A stretch of 33,145 nt of DNA from Enterococcus avium ATCC 14025 (lineage in GTDB: Bacteria > Bacillota > Bacilli > Lactobacillales > Enterococcaceae). Position numbers and translations under genes: made by a program. The notes below the pieces were generated by a model. It was not told the DNA's origin. It searched no databases and was given only the letters and a program-made list of their open reading frames with translations. The stretch spans positions 266,449-299,593 of the forward strand of contig NZ_KE136363.1 of the NCBI RefSeq assembly GCF_000406965.1. Reading direction: 5' to 3'. Positions 22,745 through 30,824 of this stretch are shown here, one piece after another (positions within the stretch are counted from its first letter, which is position 1; every line of letters begins with the position of its first letter).

Positions 22745-23776
22745 ATGAAAAAAGTATTAACAGTAGTAAGTTGCTTATTATTGACCGCATTGGTCGTGTT
22801 CGCTAAAACAGAACAGGTTCAAGCAGCAAAGAAGACGAACAAAGTTCAACGTTTGGTAGACAGTAAAGATATTAAGAAGGATGATTTTTTTGTGGATGCA
22901 AAATGGTTGAATAAGCAGATGAAAGACAATGATAAGACCGTAGTAATTGAGGCTTCTTACGGCGAAGGGAAAGATTATAAAAAAGCTCATATCCCAGGCG
23001 CATTGCATATCGACACGATGGAAATCGAAACTGAAGAAAACAATTGGAATATTTTAGATGCGGAAACCTGCAAGGAAGTCTTCTTGAAACGCGGTGTGAC
23101 AAAGACCACACCAGTAGTCGTCTATTCTAGTGATATCAATGCGGCAGCACGTGTAGCCTTTGTTGCTTACTGGTTAGGTGTCGATCAAGTAAAAATTCTT
23201 GATGGCGGATTGAAGGCTTGGGAGAAAGCTGATTACAAAGTAGAAAAAGGGAACCAAGATGCCGAAGCTGCAAAAGATTTTGGTGCAGCTGTTCCTGGAC
23301 GTCCTGAATACCTGATCTCAACCTCTGACGATTTATTAGGTGCGAAAGAAAAAAATCCTGATCTGGTTCTAGCAAGTATTCGTTCATGGAAAGAATTTAC
23401 TGGAAAAACAAGCGGCTATGACTACATTGAAAATGCGGGTGAGCCAGAAGGTGCCGTGTACGCGAAATCAAGCAAAACGAGTGCTGATGTTGCTCAATTA
23501 ATGAACAACGATGGCACAGTGAAGGAGCCAACGAAAATCTTTGATGCTTGGGAAAAATGGGGCATCACTCCAGATAAAGAAGTTGCTTTTTATTGCGGTA
23601 CTGGCTGGCGTGCGGCTACGGCGTTCTTTATTGCCAAACAAGAAGGCTTTAAGGACGTTCGTCTTTTTGATGGCGGCTGGTATGATTGGGATAAAGCTCA
23701 CCAGAAGGACCCAAGCAAATACCCTGTTCAAGTTGGCGACCCAAGAGATAAAGACAAGGTGAAAACTCTGAACTAA
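22745..23776 (+). CDS. Exported rhodanese (thiosulfate sulfurtransferase-like, YnjE-like)
   Basis: A 343-residue protein. A signal peptide covers about residues 1-28 (hydrophobic VLTVVSCLLLTALVVF, probable cleavage after VQA). Two rhodanese domains follow. The first (about 45-165; KKAHIPGALHIDT, VVVYSSDINAAARVAFVAYWLG, ILDGGLKAW) has Ser instead of the catalytic Cys and is probably structural. The second (about 190-330) has the active loop CGTGWRAATAF with Cys284 and the ending LFDGGWYDW. It should move sulfane sulfur (thiosulfate or persulfide) outside the membrane. GAGGAGC precedes the ATG. First gene of the operon, behind a leader with terminator. E. coli YnjE is the nearest named relative I recall and is likewise near a YnjBCD importer. 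Confidence 0.9.
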   Translation: MKKVLTVVSCLLLTALVVFAKTEQVQAAKKTNKVQRLVDSKDIKKDDFFVDAKWLNKQMKDNDKTVVIEASYGEGKDYKKAHIPGALHIDTMEIETEENNWNILDAETCKEVFLKRGVTKTTPVVVYSSDINAAARVAFVAYWLGVDQVKILDGGLKAWEKADYKVEKGNQDAEAAKDFGAAVPGRPEYLISTSDDLLGAKEKNPDLVLASIRSWKEFTGKTSGYDYIENAGEPEGAVYAKSSKTSADVAQLMNNDGTVKEPTKIFDAWEKWGITPDKEVAFYCGTGWRAATAFFIAKQEGFKDVRLFDGGWYDWDKAHQKDPSKYPVQVGDPRDKDKVKTLN

Positions 23777-24153
23777 TGAAGATCTTTCGCTATTTTTTGC
23801 ACATCATTCAATTTGGATTGATCTATGGAATTTATCTGATGAATGATCTCTACCGTAATCATTTAGGTTTTATGCGGAATGTTTCCTTTTATTCTCATAA
23901 AGTGGATGCAAGTCTGTTCGGCAGCAAATTGTTTTTGCTGCCGGTCTTGTTAACGATTGTTGCCTTTTTAGTAGTAAGAAAGAAAAAAAGTCTAGAATCA
24001 CTGTTGTTGTTAATGATAGCGATTATTTTTCTAATTTGGCAGACAACAATCACCTTGCAAGTAATACCCATTTATTATCTAGTGAGCGGAATAATCCTTA
24101 TTGGTTTCTTACTGCAACTAGTGATCGTTTTGCTAAAAAAGGAGTTTGTTTAA
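23776..24153 (+). CDS. Small unknown membrane protein
   Basis: Not recognised. A 125-residue protein with about four hydrophobic segments (around 5-22, 45-66, 72-90 and 95-118). A polar loop, NDLYRNHLGFMRNVSFYSHKVDASLFGSK, joins the first two, and the end is basic (LLKKEFV). There are no cysteines, so a DsbB-like disulfide function is unlikely. Its start overlaps the rhodanese stop (TAATG) and its stop overlaps the next start in the same way, so it is translationally coupled with both. That position between an exported sulfurtransferase and cytoplasmic Fe-S proteins suggests it links the two sides of the membrane. This is inference only. Confidence 0.75.
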   Translation: MKIFRYFLHIIQFGLIYGIYLMNDLYRNHLGFMRNVSFYSHKVDASLFGSKLFLLPVLLTIVAFLVVRKKKSLESLLLLMIAIIFLIWQTTITLQVIPIYYLVSGIILIGFLLQLVIVLLKKEFV

Positions 24154-24512
24154 TGGATTATTCGAAGGGAACAATTGAAATGGCTCGCTTAATCGCGGAA
24201 AATTGTACCAGTTGTCAACGGTGCATGAAAGATTGTCTCTTTTTGCAGCAGTATTGTGATGATCCTAAAAAGCTGTTTCAGCAATTTTTAGCAGAAGGCT
24301 TAGAACCAATCGTTCCATACTCCTGTATGTTGTGCGGTCGCTGTACAGTTGTTTGTCCGTTAAAACTGAAATTAGACGAAGCCTTTTTAGCGATGCGTCA
24401 AGATTTAATCAAGGAAGGATTACCGCTTAAACAGCTCAAAAGCGTCGAAATGCATCAAAAACTATCAACAAGCAAATTATTTACGGCTGTGAATCGAGGA
24501 GAAGAAAAATGA
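24153..24512 (+). CDS. Two-cluster [4Fe-4S] protein, HdrC-like
   Basis: A 119-residue protein starting at ATG 24153 (overlapping TAATG) with AAAAAAGGAG 9 nt upstream; the in-frame ATG at 24036 lies inside the previous gene. Two classical motifs are present: C18-x2-C21-x2-C24-x3-C28 (NCTSCQRCMKDC) and C58-x2-C61-x2-C64-x3-C68-P (SCMLCGRCTVVCP). The pattern and length match the C-subunit of heterodisulfide reductases and related electron-transfer proteins (LldF/GlpC-type ferredoxin domains). It overlaps the next gene, an HdrB-like protein, by 4 nt, so the two most likely form a complex that carries electrons to or from a thiol/disulfide couple. Confidence 0.9.
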   Translation: MDYSKGTIEMARLIAENCTSCQRCMKDCLFLQQYCDDPKKLFQQFLAEGLEPIVPYSCMLCGRCTVVCPLKLKLDEAFLAMRQDLIKEGLPLKQLKSVEMHQKLSTSKLFTAVNRGEEK

Positions 24513-25264
24513 AATATGGTTTTATGGCAGGCTGTTCTCTAAGCTCTAGCAGTCCGAAGCAAGTCGCACAAATCATCGATTATTTAAAAGGTTTTTATCC
24601 TGATTTAGCTGTTATCCAAGGTTGTTGCGGCAAACCGACTCGGATGATCGGTCAGGAGCAATTGTTTCAGCAGCGCTTTGGACAACTATCAGAACAGGTC
24701 CACAAGGCTGGAATTGATGAATTGATCGTTGCATGCCAAGGGTGCATAAAAACAATGACTCTTCAAAATCAATTTCCTACATCCTCGTTATGGGTAAAGA
24801 TGGCCGAGTTAGGATTACCAAAGGAAGCTATCGGAAAAGGGAAAACAAGTGATGTTGTTTTTTCTATCCAAGATTCCTGTCCAACGAAGGAAATGACGGA
24901 GATTCATCAAGCGGTTCGCTATCTATTGGAGCAGTTAGGCTATCAGGTCCAGAAAAATCGTTTGTCGGGAAAAAACACCCTCTGCTGCGGAATGGGTGGG
25001 ATGTGTGGCGTTTCTAATCCGAATCTCGCGAAGGATTTTGCAGCCAAGCGTGTGCAAGATTTTAAAACTGATCATATTGTTACCTATTGTTCCAGCTGTA
25101 CTTCAGCCATGATTCTTGGCGGGGGTGAGGCTTGGCATTTATTGGATTTGATCTTTGGAGAGGTAATACATAAAGACGACAAAAGTCCTGCGCATCCACT
25201 AGATAATCCGATACGAGCTTGGAAGAATCGTTATCAATCAAAAAAAATAGTCACAAAAGCATAG
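24509..25264 (+). CDS. CCG-domain protein, HdrB-like
   Basis: A 251-residue protein with two cysteine-rich CCG domains (DUF224). The first has GCS (C9), GCCGKPTRM (C39-C40) and ACQGC (C76, C79). The second has DSCPTKEM, LCCGMGGMCGV and YCSSCTSAMI. In HdrB such domains bind unusual [4Fe-4S] clusters that cleave heterodisulfides; in GlpC and LUD proteins they act in electron transfer. It lacks the flavin subunit HdrA, and none is nearby. Next to an exported rhodanese, reduction or formation of a disulfide, persulfide or polysulfide is plausible. ATGA overlap with the upstream HdrC-like gene; the SBP follows 9 nt later. Confidence 0.9.
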   Translation: MKYGFMAGCSLSSSSPKQVAQIIDYLKGFYPDLAVIQGCCGKPTRMIGQEQLFQQRFGQLSEQVHKAGIDELIVACQGCIKTMTLQNQFPTSSLWVKMAELGLPKEAIGKGKTSDVVFSIQDSCPTKEMTEIHQAVRYLLEQLGYQVQKNRLSGKNTLCCGMGGMCGVSNPNLAKDFAAKRVQDFKTDHIVTYCSSCTSAMILGGGEAWHLLDLIFGEVIHKDDKSPAHPLDNPIRAWKNRYQSKKIVTKA

Positions 25265-25273
25265 GAGCAAATA

Positions 25274-26512
25274 ATGAAGAAATGGTTAATCGGTCTACTG
25301 ACAGCAGGGATGCTTTTTTCTCTAGCTGCCTGTAAGACCAGTGAAACAAAAGAAACGAAAACAACAGATTCTATTAGTAGCTTTTCTGAGGCAGTAAAAA
25401 AAGGCAAAGGTGAAACAGTGACCTTTTACGGATATGGCGGCGATGAAAAGGCCAATGCATGGGTCGATGAAGTGGTTACCCCAGCCATGAAAGAAAAATA
25501 TGATATTACCGTAAAACGAGTTCCGATGGACATTGATCAGATCTTGAATAAGCTGACAACGGAGAAAGAAGCCGGCACAAAATCAGGTGATATTGATGTT
25601 ATGTGGATCAATGGTGAAAATTTTTATACGGCAAAACAAGCAAAACTGCTTTATGGTCCCATCACGAAAAATGTCGAAAGCTTTGAAAAGCTGATGGACG
25701 TTGATGGACATAATTCAAAATATGACTTCGGTGTCAAAATTAACGGCTACGAAGTTCCATATGGCAGTGCACAATTAGTTTTTGCTGGAGATAAAGAAAA
25801 ATTCAAAGAAGGATTTCCGACAGATACTCAAGCTTTGTTAGCCTACGCGAAGGAAAATCCTGGGAAAATCACCTACACGGCTCCACCAGAATTCACTGGC
25901 AGCGCTTTTGTTCGTAATATTATCTGCGATATTGTCGGCTATGATAAAGTTGAAAAGGCGAAAGCCAACAAGGAAGAGTTATATCAGGTTATTAAACCAG
26001 GTCTAGATTACTTAAATGAAATCAAACCTTATTTATGGCAGCAAGGAAAAACCTATCCGACCACAACTGCCGAATTAGATCAAATGTTTGCGGCCGGACA
26101 AATTGATATGAGCTACAGCTATGCTCAGATGCATGTAGCAGAAAAACGTAGCGATAATGAATTTAAAGCAACAACTGAATCATTCTTGTTTGATAAAGGA
26201 ACGATCGCAAATCAAAGTTACTTAGCGATTGCTGATACTTCTAAAGACAAAGCAGCAGCATTAGTTTTGATTAATGAAATGACAAGTGAGTCTGCGCAGC
26301 TAAAAAAAGCGGAGGCCAAGTATGGCTACAGCATTCCACCTTTTGACTCTGAAAAATTATCAGATGAAAAAAATCAAAAATTAACCGATTTGTATAAAAA
26401 TCAAGGAGTGCTTTCCCTTGAGAAAATGCAGGAAAAACAAATTCCCGAGGTTCAAGCAGAGAAAATCCCAATAATTGAAGCGTTATGGAAAGAGCATGTT
26501 TTACATGAATAG
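25274..26512 (+). CDS. ABC importer substrate-binding lipoprotein, YnjB-like (COG4134 type)
   Basis: A 412-residue lipoprotein. The signal peptide MKKWLIGLLTAGMLFSLAAC has lipobox LAAC with Cys20. The mature protein has a class II periplasmic-binding fold: GETVTFYGYGGDEKANAWVDEVVTPAMKEKYDITVKRVPMDI, SGDIDVMWINGENFYTAKQAKLLYGP, and VPYGSAQLVFAGDKE are typical of the YnjB group rather than of polyamine or iron binders. The ligand is unknown. AGGAGCA precedes the ATG. It is followed, with an 8-nt overlap, by the first permease and shares the operon with rhodanese and Fe-S genes, as I recall for E. coli ynjBCDE. Confidence 0.9.
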   Translation: MKKWLIGLLTAGMLFSLAACKTSETKETKTTDSISSFSEAVKKGKGETVTFYGYGGDEKANAWVDEVVTPAMKEKYDITVKRVPMDIDQILNKLTTEKEAGTKSGDIDVMWINGENFYTAKQAKLLYGPITKNVESFEKLMDVDGHNSKYDFGVKINGYEVPYGSAQLVFAGDKEKFKEGFPTDTQALLAYAKENPGKITYTAPPEFTGSAFVRNIICDIVGYDKVEKAKANKEELYQVIKPGLDYLNEIKPYLWQQGKTYPTTTAELDQMFAAGQIDMSYSYAQMHVAEKRSDNEFKATTESFLFDKGTIANQSYLAIADTSKDKAAALVLINEMTSESAQLKKAEAKYGYSIPPFDSEKLSDEKNQKLTDLYKNQGVLSLEKMQEKQIPEVQAEKIPIIEALWKEHVLHE

Positions 26513-27359
26513 AAAAAAAATACTCGTTTTGCCTTTTATTTTGTTAAACAGCGTTGTGATTATCGCAGCGCTGTTTAAAGGGCTGCAAATTAGTTTGGGT
26601 TATTACCCGTTGATTGGTCTTAAAGAAATCACATTAGCAAATTTCCAACAGGTTTTAACCGATCCTTTTTTTCAAAAGTCGCTTGTATACAGCTGCTATT
26701 TGGCGCTGACTGCGACTTTTTTGTCATTGCTACTTGGGACGGCTGTCGCGTTTCTTCTATTAAAAGTAAAAAGTTCATGGCTACATAAAATTATCAGTCT
26801 ACCGATTTCTTTACCGCATATTATTGTGGGCTTGATGATGCTACAGTTGATTAGTCAATCTGGAATAATTTCTCGTATACTGTTTCAACTGGGATTGATT
26901 CAAGAAATCGGTCAATTTCCCTTATTCGTCCATGACTCTAAAGGGGTAGGAATTATTTTAGTTTTTTTATACAAGGAAATTCCTTATGTTGCGGTGAGTA
27001 TTTTAGCAATTTTGCAGCAAATCCAGTTAGGTTACATTGAGGTTGCTAGAAATTTAGGTGCGTCAAATACGCGAATCTTTTTCACGATTGTTTTACCGAT
27101 GATTCAAAAAACATTGGCAACTTTATTTATTATCTTATTTTGTTTTACATTTGCTTCATTTGAAGTACCTTATCTGTTGGGAAGCCCAAGTAATCAAACC
27201 GTGGCTTTGACTGCTTATGATCTGTTTACTCAGGCAGATTTGACTACACGTCCTCTGGCTTTTGCCTTGAACCTAATTATTTCAGGATTTTGCTTAGCAG
27301 TTACGTTACTTATTTTGACCATTAGTAATTTTTTGCCAGGAGGGAGAAAAACCACATGA
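26505..27359 (+). CDS. ABC importer permease, N-terminal YnjC-like half
   Basis: A 284-residue permease from the ATG at 26505, 10 nt behind GGAAAGAG. The ATG at 26496 is too close to that RBS and the TTG at 26475 lies before it. Six hydrophobic segments are visible. The BPD_transp_1 EAA loop is EVARNLGASNTRIFFTIVLPMI, which contacts the ATPase. It overlaps the SBP stop by 8 nt and the second permease by 4 nt. In E. coli the equivalent YnjC, as I recall it, is a single fused protein of about 500 residues, so here the two halves are separate genes. Confidence 0.9.
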   Translation: MNRKKILVLPFILLNSVVIIAALFKGLQISLGYYPLIGLKEITLANFQQVLTDPFFQKSLVYSCYLALTATFLSLLLGTAVAFLLLKVKSSWLHKIISLPISLPHIIVGLMMLQLISQSGIISRILFQLGLIQEIGQFPLFVHDSKGVGIILVFLYKEIPYVAVSILAILQQIQLGYIEVARNLGASNTRIFFTIVLPMIQKTLATLFIILFCFTFASFEVPYLLGSPSNQTVALTAYDLFTQADLTTRPLAFALNLIISGFCLAVTLLILTISNFLPGGRKTT

Positions 27360-28192
27360 AACTTTTATCAAAGAAGTCCTATCTTTTGTTGGTATTTTCT
27401 GCGCTGGCCGTCTTGTTTCCTGTATTCATTTTAGTTCTATGGTCCTTTAGTGATAAATGGATGTACCCGGCTGTCTTTCCACAGGCAATGGATCTAAAAA
27501 TCGTAAGACAAATGGTCAAAGAACCCAATTTTTTTCCGGCAATTATTAATAGTTTGATGATTGGACTTGCAACAACCCTCGTTAGCATTGCGATTGCTTT
27601 GCCGGCAGCGAACTATCTGGCGTTTCAGAAAAGGCTGTCACAGCGTTTGGTAGAAGTGATTATTTATCTTCCATTGATTTTGCCTGCTATTGCAATTATC
27701 ACTTCAAGTCAGGTTCTTTTTTTGCAATTACGACTAACAGGAACTTTTTTCGGTATTATTCTGATTCATACCTATTTGTGTTTACCTTATGCCATGCAGC
27801 TCCTGCTAGAAAGCTATCGACAGTTAGGCGAGGGATACAATTTGACGGCGCGAAGCTTAGGGGCGGGTCCTTGGATGACTTTTTGGCAGATTACTTGGCC
27901 TCTGCTAAGAACGGGTGTGAGTACAGCTGCTGGACTTGTGTTTATTGTCTCTTTCAGTCAGTATCTACCAACCTTTTTTATTGGTGGGGGTCGTATCGTC
28001 ACACTACCGCTGTTGCTGCTACCATATGCTAATAATGGGCGTTTCGGATTAGCTTCGTCCTATAGCTTAGTTTTTCTAGGCTGTACCTGGCTAGGCGTAT
28101 TTATTTTGAAAAAAGTAATTGGAGGAATGAACAATGGGGTTAAGCGTCAGAAACGTACAGCTAACCTATGGAAAAAAAGAAATACTGCATGA
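27356..28192 (+). CDS. ABC importer permease, C-terminal YnjC-like half
   Basis: A 278-residue permease with six hydrophobic segments. The first is LLVFSALAVLFPVFILVLWSF, followed by a short external loop DKWMYPAVFPQAMDLKIV. The EAA loop is NLTARSLGAGPWMTFWQITWPLL, the typical coupling helix with G for binding the ATPase. It starts within the stop of the first permease (ATGA). Its last 59 nt overlap the ATPase gene, so the basic C-terminal tail (GGMNNGVKRQKRTANLWKK) is encoded in a second frame over the ATPase start. Together with the first permease it forms the channel of the YnjB-type importer. Confidence 0.9.
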   Translation: MKLLSKKSYLLLVFSALAVLFPVFILVLWSFSDKWMYPAVFPQAMDLKIVRQMVKEPNFFPAIINSLMIGLATTLVSIAIALPAANYLAFQKRLSQRLVEVIIYLPLILPAIAIITSSQVLFLQLRLTGTFFGIILIHTYLCLPYAMQLLLESYRQLGEGYNLTARSLGAGPWMTFWQITWPLLRTGVSTAAGLVFIVSFSQYLPTFFIGGGRIVTLPLLLLPYANNGRFGLASSYSLVFLGCTWLGVFILKKVIGGMNNGVKRQKRTANLWKKRNTA

Positions 28193-29138
28193 TTTATCTT
28201 TCGATGTTCAGGATAGCGAAACGATTGCACTTTTTGGTCCTTCTGGTGTTGGTAAAACCAGTTTGCTTAAAATGATTGCGGGAATTCAGCCAGTTGAAGG
28301 AGGAACGATTGATTTCACTGAGGGATTCTCACAGGAAAGCACCGTGTTAGTTTTTCAAGATTTTTGGTTATTTCCACATATGAATGTGATTGATAATATC
28401 GGTTTTGGCCTTAAAGCGCGCAAGTCTTCAAAGCTGGAAATAAAACAAAAAGTAAATAAAATTTTAGAGGTATTCGATTTAAAGAGATTAGAGCGACAGT
28501 TTCCTGATCAATTATCCGGAGGACAAAAACAACGGGTTGCGTTAGCACGAGCGATCGTTTTAGAGCCAAAGTTGTTATTATTAGATGAACCTTTTGCCAA
28601 TCTAGATGGACACTTAAGAAGCGCTATGCGGGATTATTTGCGACGGCTGAAGGAGACTTATCACTTTAGTATTATCTTAGTGACTCATGATCGTGACGAG
28701 GCCTTTCAATTAGCGGATCGCATGGTCGTTCTTTTGGAAGGGGCAATTCAGCAAATTGGTGAACCAAAAGAAATTTATTTTTTTCCCGAGAATCGAAAAG
28801 TTGCTAAAGCAATGGGAGAAACGAATTTTATTTCTGGAACAGTCAATGGTCATAAATTCCAGATGGAAGATGCAGAAATTACTGTTCAAAATCCAGCGAG
28901 TATCCATGGAGATGCGGTTCTTTTTATTCCATCTGGGACAGAATTTACGATTGAAAAGATCGCTGGCGCTGGCATCCCAGCATTTGTGGAATTTAGCGAG
29001 TGGACACCTAACGGTCAAAGATCTGAAATTAGAATTGGAGCAACAATCTGTATGTTCACAAATGTATCTGAAAAGCTCGTTGCCGGAGAAAAAATCTTCT
29101 TAACCTTCAATGAGATTTTACAGGTGATGGAATGTTGA
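28134..29138 (+). CDS. ABC importer ATP-binding protein, YnjD-like
   Basis: A 334-residue ATPase. Walker A is GPSGVGKTS (35-43), the Q-loop is in VLVFQDFWLFPHMNV, the signature is LSGGQKQRVALARA, Walker B is LLLLDEPFANLD, and the switch His is in VTHDRDEA. Residues about 230-334 add an OB/TOBE-like C-terminal domain (ETNFISGTVNGHKF, GDAVLFIPSG), found in the longer importer ATPases. E. coli YnjD is shorter from memory (about 217 residues), so this one has a regulatory tail. GGAGG before the ATG at 28134 sits inside the preceding permease gene. It powers the importer; its end overlaps the GT2 gene by 7 nt. Confidence 0.93.
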   Translation: MGLSVRNVQLTYGKKEILHDLSFDVQDSETIALFGPSGVGKTSLLKMIAGIQPVEGGTIDFTEGFSQESTVLVFQDFWLFPHMNVIDNIGFGLKARKSSKLEIKQKVNKILEVFDLKRLERQFPDQLSGGQKQRVALARAIVLEPKLLLLDEPFANLDGHLRSAMRDYLRRLKETYHFSIILVTHDRDEAFQLADRMVVLLEGAIQQIGEPKEIYFFPENRKVAKAMGETNFISGTVNGHKFQMEDAEITVQNPASIHGDAVLFIPSGTEFTIEKIAGAGIPAFVEFSEWTPNGQRSEIRIGATICMFTNVSEKLVAGEKIFLTFNEILQVMEC

Positions 29139-29815
29139 TTTCTATTATTATTCCCACATTAAATGAAGAAACGAATCTTGAAAACTTATTGCGACAACTA
29201 AATCAGCTAGAAAAGAAGATTCCTTTTGAAATTATCGTAGTTGATGGTGGCAGTCAAGATGCAACGATTGCGATTGCGAGTGATTATGCAAAAGTTTACC
29301 AATTAAAGCAGGGGAATCGGGGGGCTCAATTAAAATTAGGGGCAGAGAAAAGCCGCGGTGAAATCTTATGGTTTTTACATAGTGACAGTCGTTTAGACAA
29401 CCAATCAGATATTTTGGCGCAGATTCATCGAGCTGTAGCTAATAAAAACAATAGCGCCGGCTTTTTAAAGCTTTCATTTGATTCAACTGAGCTCTTTTAT
29501 CGTTATTTAGCTAGAACTTCAACTTTGCGTGCAAAGTATCTTGGGCTGATCTTTGGTGATCAGGGTCTATTTACGACACGCGAAAACTATGAGCGGGCTG
29601 GCGGGTTTGAAACTGTTCCATTAATGGAAGACTGGCGGTTGAGTCGCCGATTGAGAAAACTCGGAAAATTCTATTATCTACCCGTGACAATAACCACATC
29701 TGCCCGAAGGTTTCGAAAAGGAAAACTCAAAGTACATTTACGTATGCATAAAATAAAATTGCTCTATTTATTAGGAATGTCACCAGAAAAATTAGCGGAA
29801 CGCTATTATAAATAG
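29132..29815 (+). CDS. GT-A family 2 glycosyltransferase, TIGR04283 type
   Basis: A 227-residue glycosyltransferase. ISIIIPTLNEETNLENLL is the nucleotide-sugar binding start, EIIVVDGGSQDATIAIA follows, and FLHSDSRLD carries the DxD-like metal site. FGDQGLFTTRENYERAGGFETVPLMEDWRLSRRLRKLG is the acceptor-side segment. These match the group named rSAM/selenodomain-associated transferase 2 (TIGR04283), which I recall from arsenosugar-related and selenium-linked loci. No membrane segment is present, so it is cytoplasmic. It overlaps the ATPase gene by 7 nt. Together with the TIGR04282 partner two genes downstream it likely transfers a sugar onto a small acceptor. The product is unknown. Confidence 0.9.
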   Translation: MLISIIIPTLNEETNLENLLRQLNQLEKKIPFEIIVVDGGSQDATIAIASDYAKVYQLKQGNRGAQLKLGAEKSRGEILWFLHSDSRLDNQSDILAQIHRAVANKNNSAGFLKLSFDSTELFYRYLARTSTLRAKYLGLIFGDQGLFTTRENYERAGGFETVPLMEDWRLSRRLRKLGKFYYLPVTITTSARRFRKGKLKVHLRMHKIKLLYLLGMSPEKLAERYYK

Positions 29816-29828
29816 GAAGGAGCCATTG

Positions 29829-30824
29829 ATGTTAGAAAAGATTCAGCTCTATATAGAAAAAAATCAACTTACTAAAAAATTGCGACTACAAGGACCTTAT
29901 ACAGTCAAATTCTTAGCACAGGGTGAATACAATCAAAATTTTTTGATCTCGGATGAAAAAAGCCGATATGTATTTCGTTTGAACTACGGTAGTCAACTAC
30001 ATTTAGACAACCAGATTCGTTATGAATATCAGGCGCTAAAGTGGCTTGAACGGACGGGACGAACACCCAAAGTATATTATGTTGATGACAGCCGTCAAAG
30101 CTTTGATCAAGGTTTATTGATTATGGAGTTTTTACTTGGTGAACCGTTAGATTATCACAAGGATTTATTAGAGGCTTCCAAAATTTTTGGTCGAATTCAT
30201 AAACAACCAATTGATGAAACTGCTGAGAAGATTTTTGTAAAGGAAAAATCTACCATTTTATCTGCCCGAGTAACTGAGTGTCAAAAGCTGTTAGAGCCGG
30301 TGCTAAAAAGTGAATTTGTTCCATTACAGGCTCAAAAGCAACTGGCAAGTGCTTTGGATGATTGTCAAAAAAATATTCATAAACAGAAATTTTTTATTGA
30401 TTTGGATCAATGGTGTATTAACAATACTGAAGTGAATTCCCATAATTTCATTATTGGGAAGCAAGGATTTTTAATCGATTGGGAGAAGCCAGTCATCAGT
30501 CATCCTGTCCAGGATATTTCACAATTCTTGGCTTCAACGACCACTCTTTGGCGGAGCAATTTAATTTTAACCCAAAGAGCAAAACGAGATTTTTTATCTG
30601 ATTATCTAGCTGAAACGCATGTTGACGTAGCCACATTTGAAGAGGCCCTTAGGATTTACCATCCTTATCTAATGCTACGTGCATTGTCTTGGTCGGCAAT
30701 GGCTTTTGACAGCTATCAAAAGGATACGAAGCAATTAAAAAATCAGGAAATTTTCGAGAAAGTTTCTAGCTATTTAGCAGAAGATTTCTTACGTCATGCC
30801 TTAAAGGAGCAAGTCTTTGAATAA
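29829..30824 (+). CDS. APH/choline-kinase-fold phosphotransferase
   Basis: A 331-residue kinase-like protein from the ATG at 29829, 6 nt behind GGAAGGAG; the TTG at 29826 is the alternative. The N-lobe has VKFLAQGEYNQNFLISDEKSRYVFRLNYG (nucleotide loop and Lys/Arg strand), then YEYQALKWLERTGRTPKVYYVD and LLIMEFLLGEPL (hinge). The C-lobe has an altered Brenner motif, NNTEVNSHNFIIG, where Glu stands in place of the usual catalytic Asp of HxDxxxxN. The metal-binding IDWEKPVISHPVQDI is intact. It belongs with small-alcohol/amine kinases rather than drug resistance, given its operon. The substrate may be an imported or salvaged sugar or amino alcohol (inference). DUF2064 follows with overlap. Confidence 0.85.
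   Translation: MLEKIQLYIEKNQLTKKLRLQGPYTVKFLAQGEYNQNFLISDEKSRYVFRLNYGSQLHLDNQIRYEYQALKWLERTGRTPKVYYVDDSRQSFDQGLLIMEFLLGEPLDYHKDLLEASKIFGRIHKQPIDETAEKIFVKEKSTILSARVTECQKLLEPVLKSEFVPLQAQKQLASALDDCQKNIHKQKFFIDLDQWCINNTEVNSHNFIIGKQGFLIDWEKPVISHPVQDISQFLASTTTLWRSNLILTQRAKRDFLSDYLAETHVDVATFEEALRIYHPYLMLRALSWSAMAFDSYQKDTKQLKNQEIFEKVSSYLAEDFLRHALKEQVFE

Noticed and set aside
24036-24152. Upstream start of the HdrC-like gene
   Set aside because: It would overlap the membrane-protein gene by 117 nt. The ATG at 24153 has a good RBS and gives the usual length.
29829-30824. Aminoglycoside resistance gene
   Set aside because: APH-fold only. The altered Brenner motif and the position inside a metabolic operon argue against drug resistance.
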